Below the pieces are notes generated by a model. That model saw nothing but the letters and a program-made list of their open reading frames with translations, was not told where the DNA came from and made no database searches. Both the position numbers and the translations under genes were made by a program. Below, piece by piece: positions 11,913-21,454 of a stretch of DNA of 64,000 nucleotides (position 1 is the first letter of the stretch; each line of letters starts with the position of its first letter). The stretch is from Brevipalpus yothersi. Its lineage: Eukaryota; Arthropoda; Arachnida; Trombidiformes; Tenuipalpidae. The stretch covers positions 427,718-491,717 of the forward strand of contig QZCP01000334.1 of NCBI GenBank assembly GCA_003956705.1, given 5' to 3'.

Positions 11913-13594
11913 CTAGAAAATGCTTACTTTGAGAGGTTTGAGAGAAAATTTAAAATTTACATAATTCTTGTGACTGTATAAGGCAAAAGTACATATTGAA
12001 AATATGTAGAAAATATTGATAACAAGTGATATGATTGAGCCGAGAGATCTCAATCTTAGAGCCATATTAAAAATTCCAGTCAAAAGATTGGCAAATAGGA
12101 AAACTGTTAAACCTTTTCGAGCTAATGCTTCATTGAGATAACTTTTAACGAATGGCGACTTTTTCATTATCATGAAATATTGTAGAACATCAATTAAAAC
12201 ATCAATGAAGAGCTCAAAAATTATTGTAAAACAAATCAAGCTACAAGTAAATGCAACAAAAGCCAAATTACACTCTCTTCGACTGCTTTTCTCAATATAA
12301 AGATGACTCAGTAGACCAGCGATGCCAAGGTGAAGACCCATCATGAGGAGATCACCGATAAGAAATATTGTGTCCATGTTACATTTACGATCCCTTCAAA
12401 CAGAAAAATGACAGAACAATAAAATTCAATAACCCATTAAGACTTATTAAGTTAAATTACCTCTTCTCACTCATACGCTTGCCAATTGTGACACCAATCA
12501 GGTAAATAGATATGAAACCAGGTAAGGAAAATATACCCTCTTTGTTGGCCAAAATCAATCCTTGGCGATGTGGATTTTGTATGATTCTTGTTAAACCAAG
12601 AGATAGAGCGATTTGACCAAGAATCGAGATCAAAGATCCAGTGACAAGTGTCGATGAAGTCTTGTACATTATCAGAGACGAAATAAGCTGAAACAAAGAA
12701 ATCGGGAATTAAAATTTTTGAAATGTTTCCCGAGACAAGGAAAAGTTACCTTTGTGAATGATAGAGTGAAGAAGAAGTTCCAATGAAGTCCATATTCGCT
12801 TATATCCTGATGGTAACCTGTGATCGTAATCAATCCCAGCCGAAGGAAACCAAGAAAGAGCAACATGGCAGATCCTCTAATTGATTTACGAATGTGTGAC
12901 CATAATGATGGTGATAAAGAATCAGAATGATGACGAGACTCTTTGGAAAGTAGTCCATTCAAAGCTATAAAAGATGATACACCAATATCCATCAATGAAA
13001 GTCCATAAATCTTTGTTTTGGCAAATCTTTCCGGAAAAATGTGAAAATCAACGGCTAATATACATATACAAACATTCATAATAATGTTAGCATATAAATT
13101 TGTGATCGTCGGTGACTTGATTGGCACTGGTTTGGATCGGAAAAGTAATTCTGGCCAATTGAAAGATCCATAAATTCGATTGAATGTGAACAGGATTCGC
13201 AATCCGACCATAATCAGAATGTATGGCATCAGCAATGATAAGGAATTGGCAATTGTTACACTTGCTAAAATTGGCATAGAAAGAACACAAATTTCTATCA
13301 AAGTTCGCCATCTTCGAAATCTAAACAGTAACAAAAAAAGAAACTGATTACTTCTCTACTTCTCTTTCCAGCCAACCTTTAATCATGGTAAGCTACTCAC
13401 CGATCTTGATTCAGGATAGGAAAACATGTAATCAATGATAATAGTAGAAAATGAGAGGAAACATATAGAATTGAAAGATGATAAACTTCAAGGAAATTGG
13501 TCACATCGTTCGTGTGTAATAGCGTTAAATTAGCTACAGCCAATGGAATATCCGAATCATCACCATCGTCAAATGCTAGTGTAAAGGATGACAT
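11913..13594 (-). CDS. PIGW: GPI inositol acyltransferase PIGW (GWT1 family)
   Basis: Four exons (13594-13401, 13320-12750, 12687-12461, 12393-11913) join in phase to 490 residues, close to the usual length of about 500. The protein is polytopic, with roughly 12 hydrophobic segments. Family hallmarks are visible: FRRWRTLIE, the segment RLGLITITGYHQDISEYG followed by HWNFFFTLS, and the C-terminal KGLTVFLFANLLTG. PIGW acylates the inositol ring of glucosaminyl-PI in the ER membrane, an early step of GPI-anchor synthesis. The frame extends a little upstream of the chosen ATG through a GTG, so a short extra 5' exon is possible. All donors and acceptors are canonical. Confidence 0.93.
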
Positions 13595-14080
13595 TAAGGC
13601 ACACCAATTGATTGTGATGATCACCGAAAGACCTTATGTATCACAATTGATCATTCAAACTTGACCAAATATTGTAATATTCACACAAAAATTGGAAACA
13701 CAAAAAAGTTTCACACTTTTTCATGATCAAAATTTCATTAATTTTGTGCTTCAAAAAAGTTCATTTAAATGCTCAAGCTCAACATGATCTGAGCGCGAGA
13801 ATTTGATTCTGATAGACTTTGCCATCATGTTGATGGTGATTGAAACAAGAGAGAGCATAAAAAATTGATTACTTAATAATCAGAGACAATGTTTTTTGTT
13901 GATATGTGTCTGTCTATCTCGAAAATTTTCCAATTAAAACCTTCATCTTGAAATTAGCTTGATCATGATCATGATCATGTATCTGGAGCACAAACTGTTT
14001 AGCCTAACTAGTGATCTAAATGCAAGAACTTATTCAGTTTTGATCAGTTCTTTTGTTTGGTGAGAGACATTTTTTTCTTT
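13595..14080. other. Intergenic region upstream of PIGW
   Basis: AT-rich stretch carrying the likely PIGW promoter and the end of the cuticle-gene 3' region. It contains an 18-base perfect palindrome at 13960-13977. No coding signal. Confidence 0.5.
13960..13977. repeat. Perfect palindrome of overlapping TGATCA units
   Basis: Three TGATCA units overlap to form an 18-base perfect palindrome (TGATCATGATCATGATCA). It lies about 370 bases upstream of the PIGW start codon. Confidence 0.9.
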
Positions 14081-15025
14081 TTATTTAGGGATAATTAATT
14101 TTCGTATAATTAAATTCGATTGCAATTGATCAAGTGGCAAATCATTTAACAAGAAACTATCTGGCATTATATTGATTTGTTGATGTTTCATTTTTGATTT
14201 TTTTCCCTTTTTCTTGTCACTTTTTCGCTTCTTTTGATTTTTATTCTTCTTTTTCTTCTTCTTCTTCTTCTTCTTTTTCCTCATTTTCCTTGCTTTTGTG
14301 GTATGTTGAGATTTTTTTGTCGGTTTCTTGATAAATTGTTTCGTTTCCATTGTCATTAGCTTACCAAAGGGTTGTAGTAATTTTTCTAGGTCCATCAATT
14401 GAAAATTGGATTCCAAAGATTCTTGAGATTTATTTGGTTTCAATTTTGGTGCCGGAAGAGGTCGATGTAAAGTGTGCTTCTTGGCTCTTTTGAAATTTTT
14501 TGGTTTAGTTTCAATTTTGACCAACTTTTTTTGTCCATACTTTACCTCCTCATTAGTACGTCCATCGAGATTTATTTTAACTCTATGAAATCGTGGCCTA
14601 TCATAAGCTATCTGTATTAATCGAGGTTCTCTCGCAAAATCTGGAATCAATTTATTGTCCTCAGTTTCGGTATCAATTTCCAAATCGTTATCGTATGCTC
14701 CATCCTCATCAGATGATAATTTGGTAATTTTTACATTCTTAGAGTATGGACCCAATGCATACAATTCTTCTGATGTGGGTGGAGGAGGCAAAGTTGTTGG
14801 AGGTGGTAGAGTTGTGGGTGGATCATGAGATAAACTTTTAACTATTTTGAAGCCTTGTCCTGGATCAGAAGCGTAGTGAATCTCTCGAATACGTCCTGAT
14901 GGCTCGACGTAAGAGTATCTACCTTTGACCATACCATTTTCATCTCTCTCTTCGTGTCTTGTTTGAGGATTGAAATGATCAGAGACCTCAAAACCGTATC
15001 GATAACTATCAATACCATTATAACC
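14081..15025 (-). CDS. RR-type chitin-binding cuticle protein, 5' end not found
   Basis: The 3' exon starts after a TTTCCAG acceptor at 15025 and runs to the stop at 14081, giving 314 residues. Its first 62 residues are a Rebers-Riddiford domain: YRYGFEVSD, NPQTRHEERDENG and GRYSYVEPSGRIREIHYASD, with the spacing of aromatic residues that bind chitin. After it come a Pro/Thr linker, an acidic stretch, a basic region and a near-pure lysine tract (about 14200-14285, encoded by AAG/AAA repeats), ending LIIRKLIIPK. A signal-peptide exon must lie upstream, between 15030 and about 15700, but I could not place it with confidence. The long Lys-rich tail is unusual for cuticle proteins. Confidence 0.85.
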   Translation of the reverse strand, partial: GYNGIDSYRYGFEVSDHFNPQTRHEERDENGMVKGRYSYVEPSGRIREIHYASDPGQGFKIVKSLSHDPPTTLPPPTTLPPPPTSEELYALGPYSKNVKITKLSSDEDGAYDNDLEIDTETEDNKLIPDFAREPRLIQIAYDRPRFHRVKINLDGRTNEEVKYGQKKLVKIETKPKNFKRAKKHTLHRPLPAPKLKPNKSQESLESNFQLMDLEKLLQPFGKLMTMETKQFIKKPTKKSQHTTKARKMRKKKKKKKKKKKNKNQKKRKSDKKKGKKSKMKHQQINIMPDSFLLNDLPLDQLQSNLIIRKLIIPK

Positions 15026-15714
15026 CTGGAAAATTCAAAAAGAATAAATTCATTTCTCAAATTTTGTGACCACTACGAAAATTTGAGAATGGTAAAATAT
15101 TCAAAGTATGCATGGAAATAACTTTAGTCTTTCAATTAGAGTTACTTGAGCTTCTTCGATAGAAGAGTAACTCTTGGCTCAAAAAGATCGGCTTGATATA
15201 AAATACCTTTGCTGACTTCCTAGCAAGGGTTCATCAAAATTTCATCTCCAGCCAGCATTTAATATCAGTTTGAGATGGAATGATTGACAATGCTCATCAT
15301 TCCACTCATTTTTCAAATTTTGAGTGTGGAGACTAAGTTATAAGATGTTTCATTTTTCCAGGAGAAAAATTTTTTTTTCTCAGCTCATATTTCAGTTCTT
15401 CGATATTTGAAACATATTTCCACATACACTCTAGTTGCTACTCGATCCATTCAATCGATCAATTAACTTTGAAAGACTTTAAAATATTTTTGAAATCATA
15501 TCATGCAGGATGATATATTCTGAGAGAAACTTGTATATATTGAGAGAAAATTATCCCCTTGCGAACTGGACTCTAGCAACTGTAATATCTGCTCGTGATA
15601 AGTCTATTTTACTGAGTCACATAATCACGTCACAATTGAGCTAAATGCAAAATGATGATCTAGTCAAAAGAAATCCATATCACATCAGTCGTGTCCAGTG
15701 TTCAGGTGGAAAAA
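15026..15714. other. Upstream exon zone of the cuticle gene and promoter of the first thyroglobulin gene
   Basis: Should hold the missing 5' exon(s) of the minus-strand cuticle gene and the promoter of the plus-strand gene at 15715. No convincing signal-peptide exon was identified on the minus strand. Confidence 0.4.
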
Positions 15715-16337
15715 ATGGCAAAATTTTCAATTCTCGTTATCTTTGCTCTATGTGCTCTCCAATCAGCTTTCGGTAAGTATTTGGTGGAATTCATTTCAAT
15801 ATTTGATTTCCCATTCACTATGAAGATCTTCTTCTAGCTGACGGCGATTGTCATGCTGATGCACAAAAACCAAGAGATCTATCAATTGATCTTGTTCCAA
15901 GATGTGAAGATGATGGTAAGATGCTCAATTGAATCCTATGTAGATTTAAAATTTACCTGTATTTCTCTACGTTCTGTAGGAACCTACAAGCCACTTCAAT
16001 GTCATCCCAAGTCCATGAAGAATTTCCAATTCTGCCAATGCTGGAATGCTGAGGGAAATGTTTTGTCTGCTCCTTCAACATCACTCAAAACCGACGATGA
16101 CTGTAAATGCTTCTTGCAGCAAGATCAACTTCGCAAAGAGAAAGGTAGCAAAGGTAAGTAGCCGTATTCTATTCTGGGTGTTTTAATGACGTGTCATAAT
16201 GAAGATATATGACCGATTCAAAATACGGGATCGAATGAAGCTTATCAGCTATTTTTCTTAATCTCACTTTCTTTCACAAATATACAGTTGCTGAAGAGAC
16301 CATCCGATGTGATCGATCTGGTCGTCGAATCGAGTGA
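15715..16337 (+). CDS. Secreted thyroglobulin type-1 protein, truncated second repeat
   Basis: Four exons (15715-15772, 15838-15915, 15980-16153, 16288-16337), all split after the first codon base, encode 119 residues. Residues 1-19 are a signal peptide (FSILVIFALCALQSAFG). One thyroglobulin type-1 repeat follows: GDCHADAQ, LVPRCEDDGTY, LQCHP, then FCQCWNAEG and CKCF, giving the six-plus cysteines of the fold. Such repeats often inhibit cysteine proteases. The last exon starts like a second repeat (TIRCDRSG) but stops after GRRIE, where the paralogue at 17744 continues with a full repeat. An AATAAA lies at 16377-16382. The sister gene 1.4 kb downstream has the same exon phases. Confidence 0.85.
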
Positions 16338-17743
16338 ACCTCCTCAAAATGATATCAAAGTAAACCAAGATGTCTAAATAAATGATGTGGATAGAATTCT
16401 TTACCTAAGATTTCCATTCCAATCACTCTAGTTGATGTTTGATCCGAATTATTTTACTTTTCTTGATAACGACGCTTCTTCAAGGTTGACTATCTTCAAC
16501 TAATGAGGAACAGATTTTTACTGAAATTCTCAGTGAATATTGTGAATGAGAGCTCCTATCAGATTGTTCTTCCACATTTTCTCAACTATTGACTTTGAAA
16601 ATATAGCATATGCTAATTCGATTGCTAACTCCTTCATCCAATCGTTAGAATGCTATTTGAGCACTCCAGGGCTGAGCCTGGATCTATTCAATCAGGGTAA
16701 TTTAGAATATTGCCAAGCCTGGAAGTCTTCCATCTGAATTCAATCAATACCTCTAGAAGGATTCTTTTGACACTCTCCAGAATTCAAATGCTTGATGAAA
16801 TGAAATGATGAAATTAAAAGTAGTAGAAAAAATTGCATTCAAAACCAGAAATAATTGAGAAAAAACTATCCAACGAGTAGAGGTATCACGAAAAAATTGG
16901 ATCTTTCTACTGTTTCCATATTATTTGAAGCCTGAATTATCCTCAAAAATGTTGATTTTTTGGACGATTTGAAAAATTATCATTGTGACTCAGAGATTTT
17001 TCTTGGTAACATCACAATAGCAGTAACTGAACACATATTACAATTCTCATTTAATTCTCTTTCTCTCAAGTTTTTATTCACTCTAAAGATTGTGAATTGA
17101 TTCGGTTCTTATCACTTATTAGCGGCCACAACATCCTGCCTACAAGAAGCAACATCCGGACTGAGTACGATGGCAGAAGTAAATTGTCAATGAGAGGACC
17201 TCATTTCATTCATGAATGAACTCATAACATCAAGATTTATCTTCTTAGCTAATGATTAGCTGGAAAAATGTTTTGTTTAAGCTAAGCTCATAAGCTCATA
17301 AGTTTTCCCACTTGAACGTGGGTATTGCGACAGTCAAAATTATCGTTACACACACATACACATACATACTCTTCGTCTTCGTTATTGATAAAGCTAGGAA
17401 TAGGGAAAAACACATGGACAAGAAATGAGGTACAATTTCTTCAATTATAGCAATCTAAGTCAAAGATAGACGATTATCTCGAACACACTCGGTTCTACAA
17501 TACACACTATACTTGAATACAAATCGCTAATGTTTATTGATTTATCAACTAGTTCGAGACTTATAGACCACTTGAGGCTGGCAAGAGTGGGTAATGATAA
17601 CAAGATCATCATCATCATCATAGGTTAAGATAACGAATCAATATAAAAGAGACACACAAATCAATAAAGTATTTGCCATCTTCTTCTTCTCTCATTCTTG
17701 TTAAATATTTTGTGAAAAAAATATCGCCCCAAAAAGTATCAAT
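16338..17743. other. Spacer between thyroglobulin type-1 genes with relics
   Basis: About 1.4 kb between the paralogues. It contains a degenerate exon-2-like piece at 17123-17190 and a weaker one near 16640-16737 (see the separate entry and findings), plus the promoter of the second gene. Confidence 0.5.
17123..17193 (+). pseudogene. Relic of a thyroglobulin type-1 exon 2
   Basis: After an ATTAG acceptor, the phase used by both neighbouring genes gives ATTSCLQE, then AEVNC, then CAA TGA. The two Cys sit in the spacing of exon 2 of the paralogues (one Cys near the start, another about 18 residues later after a V-x-C-like motif), and then a stop interrupts it. No signal-peptide exon or third exon was found with it. 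It is read as a decayed third copy; the similarity is short, so chance is possible. Confidence 0.35.
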
Positions 17744-18352
17744 ATGAAAATCATTTTGTGTATCTTTGCTACTCTATTGGCTGTAGCCTTAGCTTCTCCA
17801 GCAGGTAAGATCAGTTGATTAATGAGGTAAAGTGAAGTGAAAAATTCTAATAATTCCGATCCTATTTCTCCAATAATTAGCAAACGATAAGCAAACAGCA
17901 TGCCAACGACATCGTCAACGAGAAAGTTCCTCATCTACTCCAAACCTTCCCGGAAAAGTGGTTCCTAACTGTGATGCTAACGGTGACTATGCTCCTCTAC
18001 AGTGTCATGGTGAAACAACCAAAAAAGATAAATTCTGCCAATGCTGGACAAAATCTGGAGACATCGTCTCATCACCATCAAGAAAGATTAAGACATGCTC
18101 TTGTCTTTTGGACAAGGAGGAGAAGACTAAGAAGAAAGGTATTTCTGATAGTATAGTTGAGTTCAATTGGAATTGTTAAAATTAATCGTTACCATTTCAT
18201 TTACAGCTGCTGAGATCCCAGTTTGTGAAGCAAGTGGTCACTACAAGAAAGCTCAATGTAATGCTACCTCATGCCGATGTGTTAATCCAGATACTGGAGC
18301 CACAGTTAAAAGTAATGTTGCCAAAGACAAGGCTGAAGCTACATGCGTTTAA
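17744..18352 (+). CDS. Secreted protein with two thyroglobulin type-1 repeats
   Basis: Three exons (17744-17804, 17881-18138, 18207-18352) join in phase to 154 residues. There is a signal peptide (ILCIFATLLAVALASPAG). Repeat one has TACQRHR, VVPNCDANGDYAPLQC, FCQCWTKSGD and TCSC. Repeat two is shorter and carries PVCEASGHYKKAQC, SCRCVNPDTG and a final ATCV. In the family, these repeats bind and block papain-like cysteine proteases, or act as scaffolding. Small secreted versions occur in saliva and haemolymph of chelicerates. Repeat one has Trp after the C-x-C pair (CQCW) rather than inside it as in the usual CWCV. It is a tandem paralogue of the gene at 15715. Confidence 0.9.
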
Positions 18353-18520
18353 ATTTTCTTTTTCTCGTGGTTAATATTCACTTTCCACACACGTTTAATT
18401 GATTCGAAATATGCCACAAGTATTGAGGCGAAAAACTTTCTCTTGATTAAATAAGCCTTTCAAGTCTGATTATGGTTATTTTCTACGATTATTTTGAATT
18501 GATAATAATATTTTACATAC

Positions 18521-18721
18521 CTGTTCATGGTATTGAACTCTTCCATTTTCATGGCACGAAACAATTTTTGGCCCCAGAAGAAGAGTGAAAACAAGAAGAG
18601 TTTGAAAGTTCCTTAATTCAATCACAGTTCTGGTGATAGTGATGAAAAATTTTCCAATTATATTGATCACAAGTAGACATATTTTAATGATAATAGTAAC
18701 TTTCAATTCGATAGTTTCCAT
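18521..18721 (-). CDS. Possible first exon with signal peptide
   Basis: ATG at 18721-18719 opens 67 codons that end at a good donor (CAG followed by GTATGT) at 18521. The segment NFQTLLVFTLLLGPKIVSC reads as a signal peptide followed by HENGRVQYHEQ. The exon ends in phase 0. No convincing following exon was found before the converging thyroglobulin gene, so the model is incomplete and may be wrong. Confidence 0.2.
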
Positions 18722-19364
18722 CACAAGGTTCCATGTTTATTTTTCCGATAAGACAACATACATTCACATGAATTGAAATGGACAAACTTTTGAAATACGA
18801 ATTAGAACTGCAGATGATTGAGTAAATCGTTGTTGATGTTGTTGTGAGAAGATCGATTTCAAATGAAAATCGAATGTGAATATGCATTAAACATACCATT
18901 AATTGGATACTCAATGATCTGATTCCATCGACAATCAGACAAATTGAACAGTTTCCTCCTAAGTTGATCTGGTCTCACACTCGATCGCCCCTTTTGCGCC
19001 ACCAAAACATGATCATGTCCAAATTAGAATCGATATTTTTTTCCTCTCTTTCTCCATTCTAAACCTAATTCGTGATCATTGAGAGTAACAGTAATTCCAA
19101 TCACTTTTTGTTCAAGCTCAATTTTCTCATCCCAAATCACTTGTTTTAGGAGGCTGTCACTACTGTTCATCTGGGCTTTGATCATCTAATCAAGAGTGTA
19201 AGTGTACAGGATGATGATAATCATGATACCCCGAATAGCAATCATGATAAAAACAAATACCAATCACATGTTTCACATGTTGTACCTTGTAGGACATAAC
19301 AAATAATTAAAATTACTCTTTTTATTGAAAAATTTTGTCCAAAAAAACTCCAAAAGGAATGAAG

Positions 19365-19675
19365 TTATTCTTTTTCCAAAAAGTATTCGGATATAGCCAT
19401 TTCATATCCATCGAACCAGTGCCAATTTTTGATGGAATAAAGTTCCGCTCCGATCAATCGATGAGTTACAATCATCATTTCATTCGAAATTATCCGAAAC
19501 AACACCTAAAATAATGGAGAACAACTTTAACGTTAACTTCCGAAACATTCGAGACATGAGAAGAAAACGAAAATCTGCGAATCCATTGAACATCGTTTCG
19601 ATAGATCAGTTCTAACTTTTCACCAAAATCGATTTCAGAATTGAGCGAACAATATTCATCCTTGATACTACACAT
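19365..19675 (-). CDS. Possible small two-exon gene of unknown function
   Basis: ATG at 19675-19673 opens a frame (MCSIKDEYCSLNSE...). A second open frame of 46 codons begins after a TTATTTTAG acceptor at 19505 and ends at a TAA at 19365 (pieces: THRLIGAELYS, NWHWFDGYEMA). Joining them needs an intron of only 32, 41 or 50 nt, all of which keep phase. That is shorter than other introns here. No family is recognised. Confidence 0.25.
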
Positions 19676-20146
19676 TCATTACTATACTCTCAATAATTGG
19701 AATTCCAGTCATTCAGATTGAATTCAGATGATATTTTTTTGCATAACTTATTTGCTGAATATTTTGCATTGATTTCCTATTCAAATATTTCGCAAGAAAA
19801 AATACAAAAATGAAATTTTCACGTTCCTCTCATAATTTTTTCACATGTTGCTCAAATCAAACAAGTTTCTCATTAATTGTAAATGACACCATGTATTAAT
19901 GGTGAATTAATAGGAGTAATTAATAATTAATATTCACAAAGGAAAAGACAGAGAGGAAGATAGTTGAAAAGTGATCCGCTCATGTCGCCCAGCGGCATGC
20001 ACAAAGGTGTTGCCTATGGACAGTCGCTGTATGTAACATATAAAATTAACAAGTGCAATCAACAGATTGTGTAGCAAGTTGATTATCTTTCTCACGCAAT
20101 ACTCTGTTTCCGAATTATCATCACTATTAATCGATAATTTCTGTTG

Positions 20147-20395
20147 ATGGGCGGTATTCTCAACCGTATGTCTGGACCAGTAGTTATGGATGAATCAGGT
20201 AAGATTTTTTTCTTAACTTGCCATTCTCAATTAAGGTTAAGTCTATTTAGCCACACTTTTTGGATTCAGTACATATATCTGTAACACAAACACAGTTTTA
20301 CAGACGAGAGGCACAGAACTGGCGGAATATATGAACGGAGTCAATCTTCATCAATTCGAAGAGGACGATCATCATCACTTTCACTATCTGATTGA
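20147..20395 (+). CDS. Possible small two-exon gene antisense to the C2HC gene end
   Basis: A TATA-like motif near 20039 is followed by ATG at 20147 and a first exon of 52 nt (MGGILNRMSGPVVMDES) ending at a GTAAGA donor. An acceptor TTTACAG at 20303 joins in phase to a second exon ending with TGA at 20393-20395. The product has about 47 residues, with a Ser/Arg-rich end (SIRRGRSSSLSLSD). Using an acceptor 8 bases earlier gives a longer alternative that ends near 20525. The second exon overlaps the minus-strand gene below. No family is recognised. Confidence 0.3.
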
Positions 20396-20712
20396 TCATC
20401 AGAACTCTGTAACTGAACATTATTCATTTCAGCTCTCTTCTGGCACGTTATCATGTGACTTTTCAAATAATCTTTCCGATATGTTCGGTAGGCACAGCTT
20501 GATTGAACAGTACATACATGTTTGAAATTTTTATAATATTTAGAGCGAATAGTACAAAAATTTTTATACAATTTTGAATATTTCTCATTAATTTTGGCTA
20601 ACTCTTTCTCTCTCTCTACAACTTTCAATTTCAATCTTTCATTCTCTTCTTCCAACTCTTCCATACGTTTCTTAAGCTCTAACATACCTGAATCTTCAAT
20701 TGATCTAGCCAT
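20341..20712 (-). CDS. Coiled-coil protein with a C2HC zinc-finger-like motif
   Basis: A single-exon frame of 123 residues starts at ATG 20712-20710. Residues about 8-50 are a strong coiled coil (LELKKRMEELEEENERLKLK). Then comes a possible zinc finger with the spacing Cys-x5-Cys-x12-His-x4-Cys (CTVQSSC ... SHMITC), and an acidic tail (SDSESDDD). This suggests a small nuclear or DNA-binding factor, but no named family is recognised. The stop falls in a region also open on the opposite strand. Confidence 0.5.
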   Translation of the reverse strand: MARSIEDSGMLELKKRMEELEEENERLKLKVVEREKELAKINEKYSKLYKNFCTIRSKYYKNFKHVCTVQSSCAYRTYRKDYLKSHMITCQKRAEMNNVQLQSSDDQSDSESDDDRPLRIDED

Positions 20713-20903
20713 GGCTGAACTGACAGAGATACTGATAAATTCTCATTCACACAAACTTATCATCAAAAAGTATCCCCAGCCAAACTGAGAGAGAAAAATG
20801 AGAAATATTGAAGATTCGAAAAAGAGAAGAAAAAGAAAAGAAAGATATGGAAAAATATCGATGGAAGTCTCTCAGAGATGAATTCGAGAGTTGAGAGGAA
20901 AAA

Positions 20904-20957
20904 ATCACTAAAAATTATCACTAAAAATTTTCACTAAAAATTATCACTAAAATTTAT
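20904..20957 (+). repeat. 13-base minisatellite ATCACTAAAAATT
   Basis: About four imperfect tandem copies of ATCACTAAAAATT. Related units occur in inverted orientation inside an intron of the neighbouring MULE/PHD gene (about 23200-23265). Confidence 0.7.
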
Positions 20958-21055
20958 CCCCAAAAATTTTTTTCCTACAGAATCAGATAAAATTCATACC
21001 CATAGAGATGAGCTTCGGTTCGTGCATTCAGAATACTCTGATATACTTAGAATTC

Positions 21056-21059
<4 letters not shown>

Positions 21060-21108
<49 letters not shown>

Positions 21109-21399
21109 NNNNNNNNNNNNNNNNNNNNNNNNNNNNNNNNNNNNNNNNNNNNNNNNNNNNNNNNNNNNNNNNNNNNNNNNNNNNNNNNNNNNNNNNNNNN
21201 NNNNNNNNNNNNNNNNNNNNNNNNNNNNNNNNNNNNNNNNNNNNNNNNNNNNNNNNNNNNNNNNNNNNNNNNNNNNNNNNNNNNNNNNNNNNNNNNNNNN
21301 NNNNNNNNNNNNNNNNNNNNNNNNNNNNNNNNNNNNNNNNNNNNNNNNNNNNNNNNNNNNNNNNNNNNNNNNNNNNNNNNNNNNNNNNNNNNNNNNNNN

Positions 21400-21451
<52 letters not shown>
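21060..21451. repeat. (CT)n array interrupted by an assembly gap
   Basis: CT repeat on both sides of a run of 291 N (21109-21399). The true length is unknown. The open frames through it that encode Leu/Ser or Arg/Glu repeats are artefacts. Confidence 0.95.

Positions 21452-21454
<3 letters not shown>

Larger units (their letters stand above)
18353..20146. other. Intergenic region with two weak minus-strand gene candidates
   Basis: AT-rich. It contains a signal-peptide-like exon at 18521-18721 and a two-part open frame at 19365-19675, both on the minus strand and both listed. No recognised family. A TATAAAA-like motif lies near 20039 on the plus strand. Confidence 0.4.
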
